Positions 8,834 to 17,510 of a stretch of 64,000 nucleotides of DNA are shown here, piece by piece. How positions within the stretch are numbered: the first letter of the stretch is position 1; the number at the start of each line of letters is the position of its first letter. The stretch is taken from assembly GCA_902595715.1 (NCBI GenBank), contig CACJRI010000001.1, forward strand, positions 114,406-178,405, given 5' to 3'. The position numbers and the translations under genes were made by a program. The DNA is from an uncultured SAR86 cluster bacterium (GTDB taxonomy: Bacteria; Pseudomonadota; Gammaproteobacteria; Magnimaribacterales; AG-339-G14). The notes beneath the pieces were generated by a model. It had not been told where the DNA came from. It was given only the letters and a program-made list of their open reading frames with translations, and made no database searches.

Positions 8834-10466
8834 TTGTTTTATTGTTATAGGTGTCAATAAGACTTTTCATTTTGCCTCTTAAAAGAAAAATGGAAATTAA
8901 ATTAGGCAGTGTGCTTGCTGCGACAGTAATTAAAGCAAAATTCCAAATAATTTCAGTATCAAGGAAACCACTACCCGCAATAAAAAAAGCAATAATATAA
9001 AGAATTCTGTAATAAATTATTGAAGATTCTCCAAATAAATAAGCTGAACAACGATCGCCATAGTAGGCCCATGTGATGACAGTTGAAAAAGCGAATAATA
9101 ACAGTCCTACGGATACTATATATTCGCCATAACTTCCAAAAAATCCTTTATTGAATGCCTTACTTGTTAGAACTGCAGATTTAACTAGTGATTTGCCAAC
9201 AAACTCGAAATCAGAATCAAATTCTGAATCTTTAATTTCTAATTTTCCCGTGAAAGGAATGCCATTTTTATTTACAGAAATATTTTCAGCAATGGATCTG
9301 TTGTTAATAATTGTTACTGAATTTTGAATTTCACCTGAAATGACATTTAGATCGCCTGAAAAACTTTTAAGAGATGTACTTTCTCCATATAAAAAATTTA
9401 AAATTTCTTTGCTGTCTCTTCGTTCATCTAAAGTTCCACTAACAACAAACATTGAGGTTCTTTCAAAGTTATTTGTAAATTTTTCTGTCCAAACTCCCGA
9501 TGAAAGGATTACCAAGCCAGTCAGAGTACAAATTACAATCGTGTCAATAAACGGCTCTAATATTGAGACGAACCCTTCTTCAACAGAATGTTTGGTCCTT
9601 GAAGTTGCATGAGCGATGGGAGCTGATCCCTGACCTGCTTCATTAGAATATAGGCCTCTTGCCACCCCATATGTAAAAGCTAATGAAAATGAAGCTCCTA
9701 GAAAACCCCCAACTACAGAAGTTCCTTCAAATACATCGAGAATAATTATCTGAAAGGAGGGAATAATATTTTCATAATTGAAAATTAAAACACTCAGTCC
9801 CCCTATTAGATATATGAAAGCCATCACTGGGACAATTGATGCTGCTATTGTAGATATTCTTTTTATTCCTCCTATGATTACAAGAGCTACAAGTAAGCTC
9901 ATCACACAAGAAGTCATAAGCGGATCAATTCCAAAACTTGATTCAATTGTGCTTGAAATGTTGTCAATTTGGGGCATATTTCCTGATCCAAAGGTACTTA
10001 CTAAAAGAGAAAAGGCGAATATCGTGCCTAACCATTTCATATTTAAGCCCTTTTCCATATAAACCATCGGGCCTCCTGAAATCTCACCAGAATTATTTTT
10101 TTCTCGATAGGCATGGGATAAGGAAACTTCAACAAATTTAGTCGTCATCCCAAGAAAAGCTGTAAGCCACATCCAGAATAAGGCTGCTGGTCCTCCAATA
10201 AAAATAGCCATTGCTACTCCACCAATATTTCCTGTTCCAACTGTCCCTGATAAGGCTGTACTTAAAGCTTGAAAAGGAGATGTTTGGCCCTCATTGCCTT
10301 TACCAGATGAAAATAAAATTTTCCAACCCCTTGAAAAGTATTTAAGTTGAGGAACGCCTAAATATACTGTAAAAAAAATACCTACCGAGAGTAAAAGCAA
10401 AGGAAACCAAGTAGCACTTCCGAAGTAGCTATCAACTAAAAGAATATAGCTGTTTAGGAGTTCCAA
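8826..10466 (-). CDS. Sodium:alanine/glycine symporter (AGCS family) with a large insertion
   Basis: The 546-residue membrane protein carries AGCS motifs, including ALSGTVGTGNIGGVA (70-84) and GLYSNEAGQGSAPIAHA (271-287). The family couples Na+ entry to uptake of alanine or glycine. Members are usually about 450-480 residues; here about 100 polar residues (roughly 326-428) are inserted between two transmembrane segments. The insertion is rich in Ser, Asn, Glu and Ile and looks like a small beta-rich soluble domain. It continues in frame, so it is not a frameshift artefact. The gene lies between grxC and lhgO on the minus strand. Confidence 0.85.
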   Translation of the reverse strand: MELLNSYILLVDSYFGSATWFPLLLLSVGIFFTVYLGVPQLKYFSRGWKILFSSGKGNEGQTSPFQALSTALSGTVGTGNIGGVAMAIFIGGPAALFWMWLTAFLGMTTKFVEVSLSHAYREKNNSGEISGGPMVYMEKGLNMKWLGTIFAFSLLVSTFGSGNMPQIDNISSTIESSFGIDPLMTSCVMSLLVALVIIGGIKRISTIAASIVPVMAFIYLIGGLSVLIFNYENIIPSFQIIILDVFEGTSVVGGFLGASFSLAFTYGVARGLYSNEAGQGSAPIAHATSRTKHSVEEGFVSILEPFIDTIVICTLTGLVILSSGVWTEKFTNNFERTSMFVVSGTLDERRDSKEILNFLYGESTSLKSFSGDLNVISGEIQNSVTIINNRSIAENISVNKNGIPFTGKLEIKDSEFDSDFEFVGKSLVKSAVLTSKAFNKGFFGSYGEYIVSVGLLLFAFSTVITWAYYGDRCSAYLFGESSIIYYRILYIIAFFIAGSGFLDTEIIWNFALITVAASTLPNLISIFLLRGKMKSLIDTYNNKTND

Positions 10467-10694
10467 TTATTCTTCAGATCTTACTTTTGCTTCAAATTCA
10501 GTGTAGCCACCGATTAATTCGCCATTAACAGTAATTTGTGGAAAAGTTCTTGCGGAAGGAAACTTTTCGAACATTTGTTCCCTAGTAAAATCCACATCGA
10601 GCATATACTTTTTGTATTCAAAGTTTTTTTGTTTGCATAAATTTTCTGCTTTGTCACAAAAAGGACATTGCGGTTTAGACCAAATTTCTATCAT
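10467..10694 (-). CDS. grxC: Dithiol glutaredoxin
   Basis: The 75-residue product has the dithiol active site C10-P-F-C13, the TFPQITVNGELIGG glutathione-binding region and standard glutaredoxin length. It reduces disulfides and glutathione adducts in the cytoplasm. The start at 10694 is chosen because AGAGG lies 7 bases upstream and the resulting protein begins right at the fold. An in-frame ATG at 10727 would add 11 residues and overlap the divergent membrane gene. It ends directly before the symporter start, so the two are probably co-transcribed. Confidence 0.88.
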   Translation of the reverse strand: MIEIWSKPQCPFCDKAENLCKQKNFEYKKYMLDVDFTREQMFEKFPSARTFPQITVNGELIGGYTEFEAKVRSEE

Positions 10695-10715
10695 AATTAA
10701 CCTCTTATTAATTCT

Positions 10716-11411
10716 ATGACACTTCAAGCAATATCTAAAGGATTTGAGTATTACAAAAAATTTGGATTGAATTTTACTATTAAGATTCTCCCATTAATTT
10801 TTCTTTTTGGCTTCTTGGCAAGTGTTGGTACTTCATCAAGCTTATCAGAAGGTATATCAAATTTTGATATTTCTCTCTTGCTGATTAACAACTTTTTAAT
10901 TTCTCCTCTCACAACTATTATTGCTATTTTCATAGCTAATGATTTGATTGAAAACAATAATAGAGATGTTTTGGTTTATTACGCGATTTCTTGGCAGTAT
11001 TTATTAAAAGTATTGATACTTTCTTTAATTTCTACTTTATGTATTGGGATCGGTCTACTTTTATTCATAGTTCCTGGAATATTGATTGCTGGATTACTTC
11101 TATTTGTGAATTATTTTGCAATTTTAGAAAATAAATCAGTTCTTGATTCTTTGAATCTTTCTTGGGAGAAAGCAAAGTTAAACTTCTTTCAATGTATTCT
11201 TATGGCCGGTTTTTTTTGGTTCATTACAATTCTAACCATCACTATTTTGTCTACAATTTCAGGCAGTTATGAAGAACTGAGTCAGATTTCTCAAACGCAA
11301 GCAATAATTTCAAGTAGTTTCGCAATATATATACAAGTATGTCTGATTTCTTTTCCCATCTTGGTTTTTTATAAAAAACAATCATCAAATAAGATCAAAG
11401 ACAGAATCTAA
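10716..11411 (+). CDS. Multi-pass membrane protein, YciC/GPDPase-membrane-domain-like
   Basis: The 231-residue protein has about six hydrophobic segments. The stretch LFIVPGILIAGLLLFVNYFA followed by SVLDSLNLSWEKAK resembles the pattern seen in YciC/UPF0259 and related proteins with a glycerophosphodiester phosphodiesterase membrane domain. Function is unknown. It starts 21 bases from the divergent grxC start and its 3' end overlaps the convergent holB by 27 bases. Confidence 0.65.
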   Translation: MTLQAISKGFEYYKKFGLNFTIKILPLIFLFGFLASVGTSSSLSEGISNFDISLLLINNFLISPLTTIIAIFIANDLIENNNRDVLVYYAISWQYLLKVLILSLISTLCIGIGLLLFIVPGILIAGLLLFVNYFAILENKSVLDSLNLSWEKAKLNFFQCILMAGFFWFITILTITILSTISGSYEELSQISQTQAIISSSFAIYIQVCLISFPILVFYKKQSSNKIKDRI

Positions 11412-12305
11412 TTGAATTTTCTTATTTAGAGAAACCTTGTTTTCTAACATACCTTGCAGCAAGATGATTTCTTCTAAAAATAAGAAAAGTCTCTCCTGAT
11501 CAAGTGTAGAAATTGCAGAAGCATTTTTAAAACCGCTATCCATTAATTTATTCGATAAAATATTGAATATATTTTGTTTTAAAATATTTAATCTAAAATT
11601 TAGGTAATCATCATTCCAAAGATCTAGCACTTTAATTTTTGAAAAGTTGAACTCTTCTATTGAGTCAATTGTTTCTGCATATATAGATTTCAGTTTCTCT
11701 ATTTCTACCTCATCGATAGAAGAAAGATCAAATTCTCTAAATAAAACTTCATAAAATAACGGATCTAATGTGTTTTTTATATCTTCGTTTTCAAAATATG
11801 AAGGATCGATTTTTATTCTATTTAGCCTGCTGAGAATAGTTGGCTTTAATATAGCTGGCCTGGAAGAAAGTAAAAAAATATATGAATTTTTTGGAGGTTC
11901 TTCTAGAATTTTTAGTAAATGACCTTGAGCATCATTGTTAAGTAACTCTGCATCATTAATTTTTATTAATTTTGCATCTGATATTAATGCGGTTTCACTC
12001 ATTATATTAATGACACCTCTGTTCTTCTTTGAATCTCCTCTAAGAGTTTTTATGCCAATAACTTTTGACTTTAAATCTTCATCTGGAAATATTTCTAAAA
12101 AATCTGGATTGGTATGACCATTAAAAGACTTGCATGAGCTGCATAAATCACAAAACATAAAGTTTTTTTGTTTATCAACGCAAAGAATTTTTTTGATTAA
12201 ATTATTTATTTCTTCGTCTAATTTTTTTGAAGGCTTACATTCAAAAAGGTAGGCATGCGAAATATTCTGAGAGTTAAATTCTTTATTAAAAAAATCAGCT
12301 TTCAT
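11385..12305 (-). CDS. holB: DNA polymerase III delta' subunit
   Basis: The 306-residue protein matches HolB: a clamp-loader AAA+ fold without a good Walker A, a zinc module with Cys42, Cys52, Cys55 and Cys58, and the ILSRLNRI segment (the family usually has SRC). Together with delta and tau/gamma it loads the beta clamp during replication. Its start overlaps the tmk stop by 11 bases, matching the tmk-holB order of other Gammaproteobacteria. The 3' end overlaps the convergent membrane gene. Confidence 0.85.
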   Translation of the reverse strand: MKADFFNKEFNSQNISHAYLFECKPSKKLDEEINNLIKKILCVDKQKNFMFCDLCSSCKSFNGHTNPDFLEIFPDEDLKSKVIGIKTLRGDSKKNRGVINIMSETALISDAKLIKINDAELLNNDAQGHLLKILEEPPKNSYIFLLSSRPAILKPTILSRLNRIKIDPSYFENEDIKNTLDPLFYEVLFREFDLSSIDEVEIEKLKSIYAETIDSIEEFNFSKIKVLDLWNDDYLNFRLNILKQNIFNILSNKLMDSGFKNASAISTLDQERLFLFLEEIILLQGMLENKVSLNKKIQLDSVFDLI

Positions 12306-12906
12306 TCAATTTTTTTTCTATACAGTCTCTTGCTAATTCAAAAACTTTAGTTTCACTATTTGTTGAGTCTATCGTGAATATGCGATGAGAGTTTTCTTTA
12401 GCAAGCTTTAAATAGGCATTTCTGATTCTTTCAAAAAAGTCTATTTCTTCTTCTTCAAATCTATCCAATTTATCTCTTCCTTGAGCTCTTTTAAGCCCTT
12501 CGTCAACAGGCAAATCCAAATAAATAGTCAAATCTGGTTCCGGAAAATTTAGTGGCTTTATAAATCTATCTAATTCATCTTTGTTAATTTCTCTTCCTGC
12601 TCCTTGGTATGCATAAGTTGAATCCAAGTATCTGTCAGATAAAACGATTTTATTTTCTTCTAATGCTGGATTTATAATTTTTCTGACATGCTCAAGTCTG
12701 TCTGCAAGAAGAAGAAAGGTTTCAGAAAGTGAATCTAACTCAATCGTTTTATCTAGAAGAATTTTTCTTAATTCCGCACCCTCAGCTGTAGCACCAGGCT
12801 CTTTTGTAAAAATAAATTCTATTTTTTTATTTAAAAAATATTTTTTTAAATGCTCTATCAGAGTAGATTTGCCTGCTCCCTCGCTTCCTTCTAAAGTAAT
12901 AAACAT
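12295..12906 (-). CDS. tmk: Thymidylate kinase
   Basis: The 203-residue kinase has the P-loop GSEGAGKST (7-15), the DRYLDSTYAYQGAGR motif that binds dTMP, and an Arg-rich LID (QGRDKLDRFE). It phosphorylates dTMP to dTDP in the cytoplasm. Length and motifs are normal. It shares one base with the mltG stop and overlaps holB by 11 bases, so it sits inside the rpmF-to-holB operon. Confidence 0.95.
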   Translation of the reverse strand: MFITLEGSEGAGKSTLIEHLKKYFLNKKIEFIFTKEPGATAEGAELRKILLDKTIELDSLSETFLLLADRLEHVRKIINPALEENKIVLSDRYLDSTYAYQGAGREINKDELDRFIKPLNFPEPDLTIYLDLPVDEGLKRAQGRDKLDRFEEEEIDFFERIRNAYLKLAKENSHRIFTIDSTNSETKVFELARDCIEKKLNES

Positions 12907-13826
12907 TATTTATTTAATTGATATTTTTTTACTGCTTTCAGATGATCCTCATAATTAGTTGAAAATTCATGACTGCATTTATCTTTAGCTACAAAATACA
13001 AGTAGTTATGTTCTTCTGGCTGAGCAGCTGCAAGTATTGAGTTTTTTGATGGATTAGAAATTGGACCTGGAGGTAATCCTTTGTACATGTAAGTATTATA
13101 TAAGGAAGAATCTCTCAAATCTTTCTTCTTTAAATTACCATTAAAGTCTTGCAAGCCATATATAGTTGTTGAGTCCATTTGTAAGAGCATATTTTTTTTT
13201 AGTCTATTATGGATAACTCCTGAAATTTTTTCTCTTTCATTAGCACATGATTCTTTTTCTAAAATCGAGGCAATAATTAAGATTTCTTTTTTTGAAAACT
13301 TATTTAACTTGTCGTTACGCTCTTTCCAGGAATTATTTAGATCAATTGTTTGCTTTTCTATGGAGTTTCTTAAAATAGAGAGTAATTCGCTCTGTCTGTC
13401 ATAAAAATATATGTCCGGCTTTATATATCCTTCTAATTCACAATCATTTTGAAAATTCAAAGTTTGACAATAACTTTTGATAATTTCTTTTGAAAATAAG
13501 TCGCCTATTTTCGACCCTTCTGGAACAATAAATTTTTTTAAGATTATTTTCCCAAAATAAATCTTTTTGAAGATATCAGCCAAAGATTCATTATTGTTAA
13601 TTTTATATTTTCCTAAATAAATTTTTTTGTGTTTTCCTGAAACATTAAAAATTAATTTAATCGCTTTAGGTAAATAAATATTCTTTTCTTCTAAAATAGT
13701 AAAAATCTCATTTAATGTATCTCCCTTATTAATTGAAAAGTCTGATTCAATATTCAGAGGTTTGAAAATTAAAAAAATATAAAAAATGATATTCAAAGAA
13801 AATATCAAAGAGAATAAGTATTTCAC
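12906..13826 (-). CDS. mltG: Endolytic murein transglycosylase MltG (YceG-like)
   Basis: The 306-residue protein has one N-terminal transmembrane segment (about 3-22) and a periplasmic YceG domain. The conserved ASILEKES segment carries the putative catalytic Glu190, followed by SGVIHNRLKKNMLLQMDST and GLPPGPISNPS. MltG cleaves nascent glycan strands and sets their length. It is slightly shorter than E. coli MltG. The start shares one base with the fabF stop. The pabC gene that separates fabF and mltG in E. coli is absent. Confidence 0.9.
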   Translation of the reverse strand: MKYLFSLIFSLNIIFYIFLIFKPLNIESDFSINKGDTLNEIFTILEEKNIYLPKAIKLIFNVSGKHKKIYLGKYKINNNESLADIFKKIYFGKIILKKFIVPEGSKIGDLFSKEIIKSYCQTLNFQNDCELEGYIKPDIYFYDRQSELLSILRNSIEKQTIDLNNSWKERNDKLNKFSKKEILIIASILEKESCANEREKISGVIHNRLKKNMLLQMDSTTIYGLQDFNGNLKKKDLRDSSLYNTYMYKGLPPGPISNPSKNSILAAAQPEEHNYLYFVAKDKCSHEFSTNYEDHLKAVKKYQLNK

Positions 13827-15064
13827 TAAAGTTTTTTAAAAATTAAGGATACATTCGTCCCGCCAAAACCAAAAGAATTGCTCATAGAAAAATTAACTTC
13901 CTTCTTTTTTGATTTATTGGGAGTTAAGTCGAGGTCAAATTCATTATCAGGATCATTAAGATTTATTGTTGGAGGGATAACAGAATCTCTCATTGCCAAA
14001 AGACAAAAAATAGCTTCTATTGCTCCTGCCGCTCCCAATAAGTGACCAGTCATTGATTTAGTAGAACTTACAGATAAATTTTTTCTCCCTTTGAAGATCT
14101 CTGCTATTGCTTTTGCTTCTATTACATCTCCCAGAGGAGTGGACGTACCATGAGCATTTATATAATCGATCTTATCATGGCCTTCTTTAAAGTCATTTAA
14201 AGCGTTGATCATTGCATTATAAGCTCCTCTCCCATCTTCAGCAGGTGCAGTGATATGGTATGCATCATCGCTTTGTCCAAAACCAACAACCTCACCATAG
14301 ATTTTAGCTTTTCTACTTTTTGCTGACTCTAAATCTTCTAAAATTAAAATACCTGCACCCTCTCCTAACAAAAATCCATCCCTTTTCTTATCCCAAGGAC
14401 AACTTGCCTGTTCTGGATTTTCGTTGTTTGTTGAAAGGGCTTTTGCGGCATTAAAACCAGCTAGCCCCAAAGGAGTGATTCCCGCTTCTGCTCCACCGGT
14501 AATCATAATATCTGCATCACCATAAGAAATGGTCCTTGCCGAATAACCAATGCTATGTCCTGCACTTGAGCATGCAGAAACAATTGAAATGTTTGGCCCT
14601 TGTAAATTATATTTAATTGCAACATTTCCAGATGCCATATTGATAATTGCACCTGGTACAAAAAAAGGAGAAATTTTTCTAGGACCTTTGTCCCTAAGAA
14701 TTAGAGCATTATCTTCAATACTGCCTAAACCACCTATACCTGAACCAATAGAAACACCTATTCTTGTCTTATCAATAACATCTAGAGATAACTCAGCATC
14801 TACTAAAGCTTGATCTGTTGCAGTAAGAGCATATTGAATAAATGGATCGATTCGTCTAATTTCTTTCGGAGAAAGTCCTGATACTTCATCATAACCTTTC
14901 AATTCTGCAGCAAAAGTAGTAGAAAATTCTGCTGGATCAAATTTTGTTATGCGACCAGCACCGCTTTTACCGCCTGTTATGTTTGACCAAGAAGAATCAA
15001 GATCGTTTCCAAGTGGGGAAACAATGCCAAGACCAGTTACGACAACCCGCCTTTGCTCTGACAT
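13826..15064 (-). CDS. fabF: 3-oxoacyl-ACP synthase II
   Basis: The 412-residue condensing enzyme shows the KAS I/II catalytic set: Cys165 in SACSSAGHS, His305 in NAHGTSTPLGD and His341 in MTGHLLGAAGA. It elongates acyl-ACP with malonyl-ACP in fatty-acid synthesis. Length and motifs are normal. It lies 12 bases after acpP, the usual acpP-fabF arrangement, and shares one base with mltG. Confidence 0.95.
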   Translation of the reverse strand: MSEQRRVVVTGLGIVSPLGNDLDSSWSNITGGKSGAGRITKFDPAEFSTTFAAELKGYDEVSGLSPKEIRRIDPFIQYALTATDQALVDAELSLDVIDKTRIGVSIGSGIGGLGSIEDNALILRDKGPRKISPFFVPGAIINMASGNVAIKYNLQGPNISIVSACSSAGHSIGYSARTISYGDADIMITGGAEAGITPLGLAGFNAAKALSTNNENPEQASCPWDKKRDGFLLGEGAGILILEDLESAKSRKAKIYGEVVGFGQSDDAYHITAPAEDGRGAYNAMINALNDFKEGHDKIDYINAHGTSTPLGDVIEAKAIAEIFKGRKNLSVSSTKSMTGHLLGAAGAIEAIFCLLAMRDSVIPPTINLNDPDNEFDLDLTPNKSKKKEVNFSMSNSFGFGGTNVSLIFKKL

Positions 15065-15076
15065 ATTTAAAAGGAA

Positions 15077-15310
15077 TTATTCTGCAGAATCTATATAGTT
15101 TACTGCATCCTCAACAGTAGCTATCTTTTCTGCCTCTTCATCAGGAATTTCAATTTCAAATTCCTCTTCAAACGCCATCACCAATTCAACAGTATCTAAT
15201 GAATCTGCTCCAAGATCATCGATAAAGCTAGCTGAAAGAGTTACTTCTTCTTCGCCAACTCCTAATTGTTCGCAAACTATCCTACGAACTCTATCTTCAG
15301 TACTGCTCAT
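15077..15310 (-). CDS. acpP: Acyl carrier protein
   Basis: The 77-residue acidic protein has the phosphopantetheine attachment motif DSLD with Ser37 and the typical acidic helices ([19 protein letters not shown]). It carries acyl chains as thioesters for FabF, FabG and the other fatty-acid enzymes. An AGAGG site lies about 6 bases before the ATG. The gene has its own strong predicted promoter in the 98-base spacer after fabG, as expected for a very abundant protein. Confidence 0.97.
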   Translation of the reverse strand: MSSTEDRVRRIVCEQLGVGEEEVTLSASFIDDLGADSLDTVELVMAFEEEFEIEIPDEEAEKIATVEDAVNYIDSAE

Positions 15311-15337
15311 ATGAACCTCTATTTAAAAATTGAGTGA

Positions 15338-15367
15338 ATTATATACCTTTAAAAAAAATTTTTTCAA
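15338..15367 (-). promoter_or_regulatory. Promoter of acpP
   Basis: On the minus strand TTGAAA (15367-15362) and a perfect TATAAT (15343-15338) are 18 bases apart, with an A/T tract in the spacer. The -10 is 27 bases before the acpP ATG. A second weaker candidate (TTGACT, 17 bases, TTATTT) lies further upstream near the fabG stop. The spacer between fabG and acpP (15311-15408) holds nothing else that I can see. Confidence 0.6.
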
Positions 15368-15408
15368 AATAATCGTGAAAATAATGAACCAATTTTGTGC
15401 AAGTCAAG

Positions 15409-16140
15409 TTACATATAAAGGCCACCATTAACATGAATAGTCTGTCCTGTGATGTAATTAGCTTGGTCAGAGGCTAAAAAATTCACTACTTCAGCAATCT
15501 CATTTGGTTTTCCTAATCTACCTAATGGGATTTGAGAAGCTAAAAAATCTTCATTTCCTGCTGAAATTTCTTTCGTCATATCAGTTTCTATAAAACCTGG
15601 AGCAACACAATTTACATTTATATTTCTTGAACCCAATTCTCTAGCCAGAGATCTGGACATTGCCTCAATTCCTGCTTTTGCAGCTGCATAGTTAGCCTGC
15701 CCTTTGTTTCCAAGAACAGCTGACGTAGAAGAAATATTTATTATTCTGCCCCACCTATTTTTAACCATTTTTTTAATAAAAGATTTAATGAGTAAGTATT
15801 GTCCGTTGAGGTGGACATCAATTACATTATCCCACTCGTCTTCTTGCATTCTTAACATAATATTATCTCTGGTTATTCCTGCATTGTTGATCAATATATC
15901 TGGGTAAATTTCTTTCGAATCCAATAAAGAGGTTAATTCTTTAATAGAATCTCTATCGCCTAGGTCTAATTTAAATGAATCTCCTTCAATATTCATTGAA
16001 TTGATATTTTCTAAAATACTTTGAACACTAGATTCAGAAGTTCCAGTTCCTACAATAAAATACTCGTTATTAAAGGATTCAAGAATAGCTTTGCCTATTC
16101 CTCTAGAAGCTCCAGTGATTAAAACAGTTTTTTTTGACAC
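15409..16140 (-). CDS. fabG: 3-oxoacyl-ACP reductase
   Basis: The 243-residue SDR has the cofactor motif TGASRGIG (9-16), NNAG (85-88), the catalytic Ser138 and Tyr151-x3-Lys155, and the C-terminal GGLYM end typical of FabG. It reduces 3-oxoacyl-ACP with NADPH. It follows rpmF by 3 bases and precedes acpP, so its assignment as the housekeeping FabG is strong despite several other SDRs in the window. Confidence 0.93.
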   Translation of the reverse strand: MSKKTVLITGASRGIGKAILESFNNEYFIVGTGTSESSVQSILENINSMNIEGDSFKLDLGDRDSIKELTSLLDSKEIYPDILINNAGITRDNIMLRMQEDEWDNVIDVHLNGQYLLIKSFIKKMVKNRWGRIINISSTSAVLGNKGQANYAAAKAGIEAMSRSLARELGSRNINVNCVAPGFIETDMTKEISAGNEDFLASQIPLGRLGKPNEIAEVVNFLASDQANYITGQTIHVNGGLYM

Positions 16141-16143
16141 AAA

Positions 16144-16350
16144 CTAACTAGGAGAGTCTTCTGTCGAATCTTCCTTTGTTTTTAGATCCAGAATTTTTCT
16201 ACCTTTAAAGAAGCCATCCTTTGTCATATGATGCCTAAGATGCTTTTCACCAGTTACCGGATCTAACGAAAGCGCTTCTTTTTTTAGAGCATTATGAGAG
16301 CGTCTTGCGCCCCTTCTTGCTCTGGATACCTTACTTTTTTGTACAGCCAT
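16144..16350 (-). CDS. rpmF: 50S ribosomal protein L32
   Basis: The 68-residue basic protein begins MAVQKSKVSRARRGARRSH, the hallmark N-terminus of L32, followed by HLRHHMTKDGFFKGR. L32 is a component of the large ribosomal subunit. In most Gammaproteobacteria rpmF is followed by plsX-fabH-fabD-fabG; here fabG follows directly after 3 bases. The gene lacks the zinc-binding cysteines of the C+ L32 type, as in E. coli. Confidence 0.95.
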   Translation of the reverse strand: MAVQKSKVSRARRGARRSHNALKKEALSLDPVTGEKHLRHHMTKDGFFKGRKILDLKTKEDSTEDSPS

Positions 16351-16384
16351 AATTTAGATTCGAATTCTAGGGCAATTTTAATAT

Positions 16385-17320
16385 TTATTCATCATTTTTA
16401 AGTATTTTTTTAAACTCTTTGGGTAATTTCACGCTAACATGAATATTCAAATCTTTTGAAATGAATGAGTTAGCATGAAGGTACATTCTTCTTTTATTGT
16501 CCGAATGTTTAGGAAGATTGGATTCTTTTGTTCCGTACTTCTTATCCCCTACAATTGGAAAACCTAACTCTGAAAGATGAACTCTCAATTGGTGTGTTCT
16601 CCCAGTAATCAATTCACATTGGATGAGTGAATATTTGTTTGATGATTCAATTGCTTTAAAATAGGTTTTAGCAATTTTTCCTCCTTCTGAAATCCTTACC
16701 ATCCTTTCTTTTCCAATAAGTATATTTTTTTTAATATTCATTTCATAAAGCCCATCTTCATGAATCCACTTTCCATGAATGATAGCTTGATAAGTTTTTT
16801 GGATTTTTCTTTCTGAAATTAACTTGTTACAACGTCTTAAAAATTTATTGTTTTTAGCAATTATCTGACAACCTGATGTATCTTTATCTAATCTATGAAC
16901 CAATTTTGCATTTCTGTAAGCTTTACCAAAATTTCTTATCGTTTCTATTACACCAATTGATATCCCGCTTCCGCCATGCGAGGCAATGCCCTCAGGTTTG
17001 TTTAATACAATGTAATCATCATTTTCCTCTACGACTGAATCTCTTAGCAAAGCAATAATATTGGTAGGAATGAATTTATTTTCTCTTATTGGAACCTTTA
17101 TAGGCGGGACTCTAACCTGATCTCCACTTACTAACTTATATGAAGGTTTTTTTCTTTTGCTATTAATTCTAATTTCACCCTTTCTGATGATTGAATAAAT
17201 CTTAGATTTTGGAACCCCTTTTAATTGATTCAATAAAAAATTATCCAACCTTTGTCCGGATATATTTTCATCAATAGTTATTTTTTTGACTTCAGGCATA
17301 AATAATTTAGATTTCTTCAA
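16385..17320 (-). CDS. rluC: Ribosomal large subunit pseudouridine synthase C
   Basis: The protein has an N-terminal S4 RNA-binding domain (about 20-72) and the RluA-family catalytic motif HRLDKDTSG with Asp145. RluC modifies three uridines of 23S rRNA. The order rne / rluC-rpmF, with rne divergent, is the gammaproteobacterial arrangement and supports RluC over RluD or RluA. The start at 17320 is a TTG with AGAGA about 7 bases upstream; an ATG at 17299 (7 codons later) is a good alternative. It lies 34 bases before rpmF; maf/yceF and yceD, often between them, are missing. Confidence 0.9.
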   Translation of the reverse strand: MKKSKLFMPEVKKITIDENISGQRLDNFLLNQLKGVPKSKIYSIIRKGEIRINSKRKKPSYKLVSGDQVRVPPIKVPIRENKFIPTNIIALLRDSVVEENDDYIVLNKPEGIASHGGSGISIGVIETIRNFGKAYRNAKLVHRLDKDTSGCQIIAKNNKFLRRCNKLISERKIQKTYQAIIHGKWIHEDGLYEMNIKKNILIGKERMVRISEGGKIAKTYFKAIESSNKYSLIQCELITGRTHQLRVHLSELGFPIVGDKKYGTKESNLPKHSDNKRRMYLHANSFISKDLNIHVSVKLPKEFKKILKNDE

Positions 17321-17449
17321 ATATTTTCTCTAGAATACGCTCCAAAGTCCCTTATTAATAATATTTTAGGGCAAGAATTTTAATTTAGTTTAAATATAAG
17401 AATTTAATAAAGTTAGGTAGCTAGGGCGTAAAACCTAAAATTTATTTCC

Positions 17450-17474
17450 AATAAAGCCTTCTATAGAAGGTATT
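17450..17474 (+). promoter_or_regulatory. Hairpin in the rne leader
   Basis: CCTTC-TATA-GAAGG (17457-17470) is a perfect stem flanked by AATA and TATT that can extend it. It lies about 40 bases before the rne ATG in a 190-base spacer between rluC and rne. In E. coli the rne 5' leader folds into hairpins that RNase E itself recognises for autoregulation. Whether this hairpin does the same is inference. The rest of the spacer is AT-rich, with no other feature recognised. Confidence 0.4.
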
Positions 17475-17510
17475 ACATTTTATATTTAAGCACTTTCATG
17501 AGGTGAAACT

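Noticed and set aside
9340..10141. Plus-strand ORFs of 67-94 codons inside the symporter gene
   Set aside because: They lie wholly antisense to a well-supported AGCS gene, have no ribosome binding site and show no recognisable protein pattern.
10695..10727. Longer start for the glutaredoxin
   Set aside because: The added residues are not part of the fold, the ATG at 10694 has a good AGAGG site, and the longer form would overlap the divergent gene.
14550..14813. Plus-strand ORF of 87 codons inside fabF
   Set aside because: It is antisense to a fully conserved fabF and reflects the codon pattern of the opposite strand.
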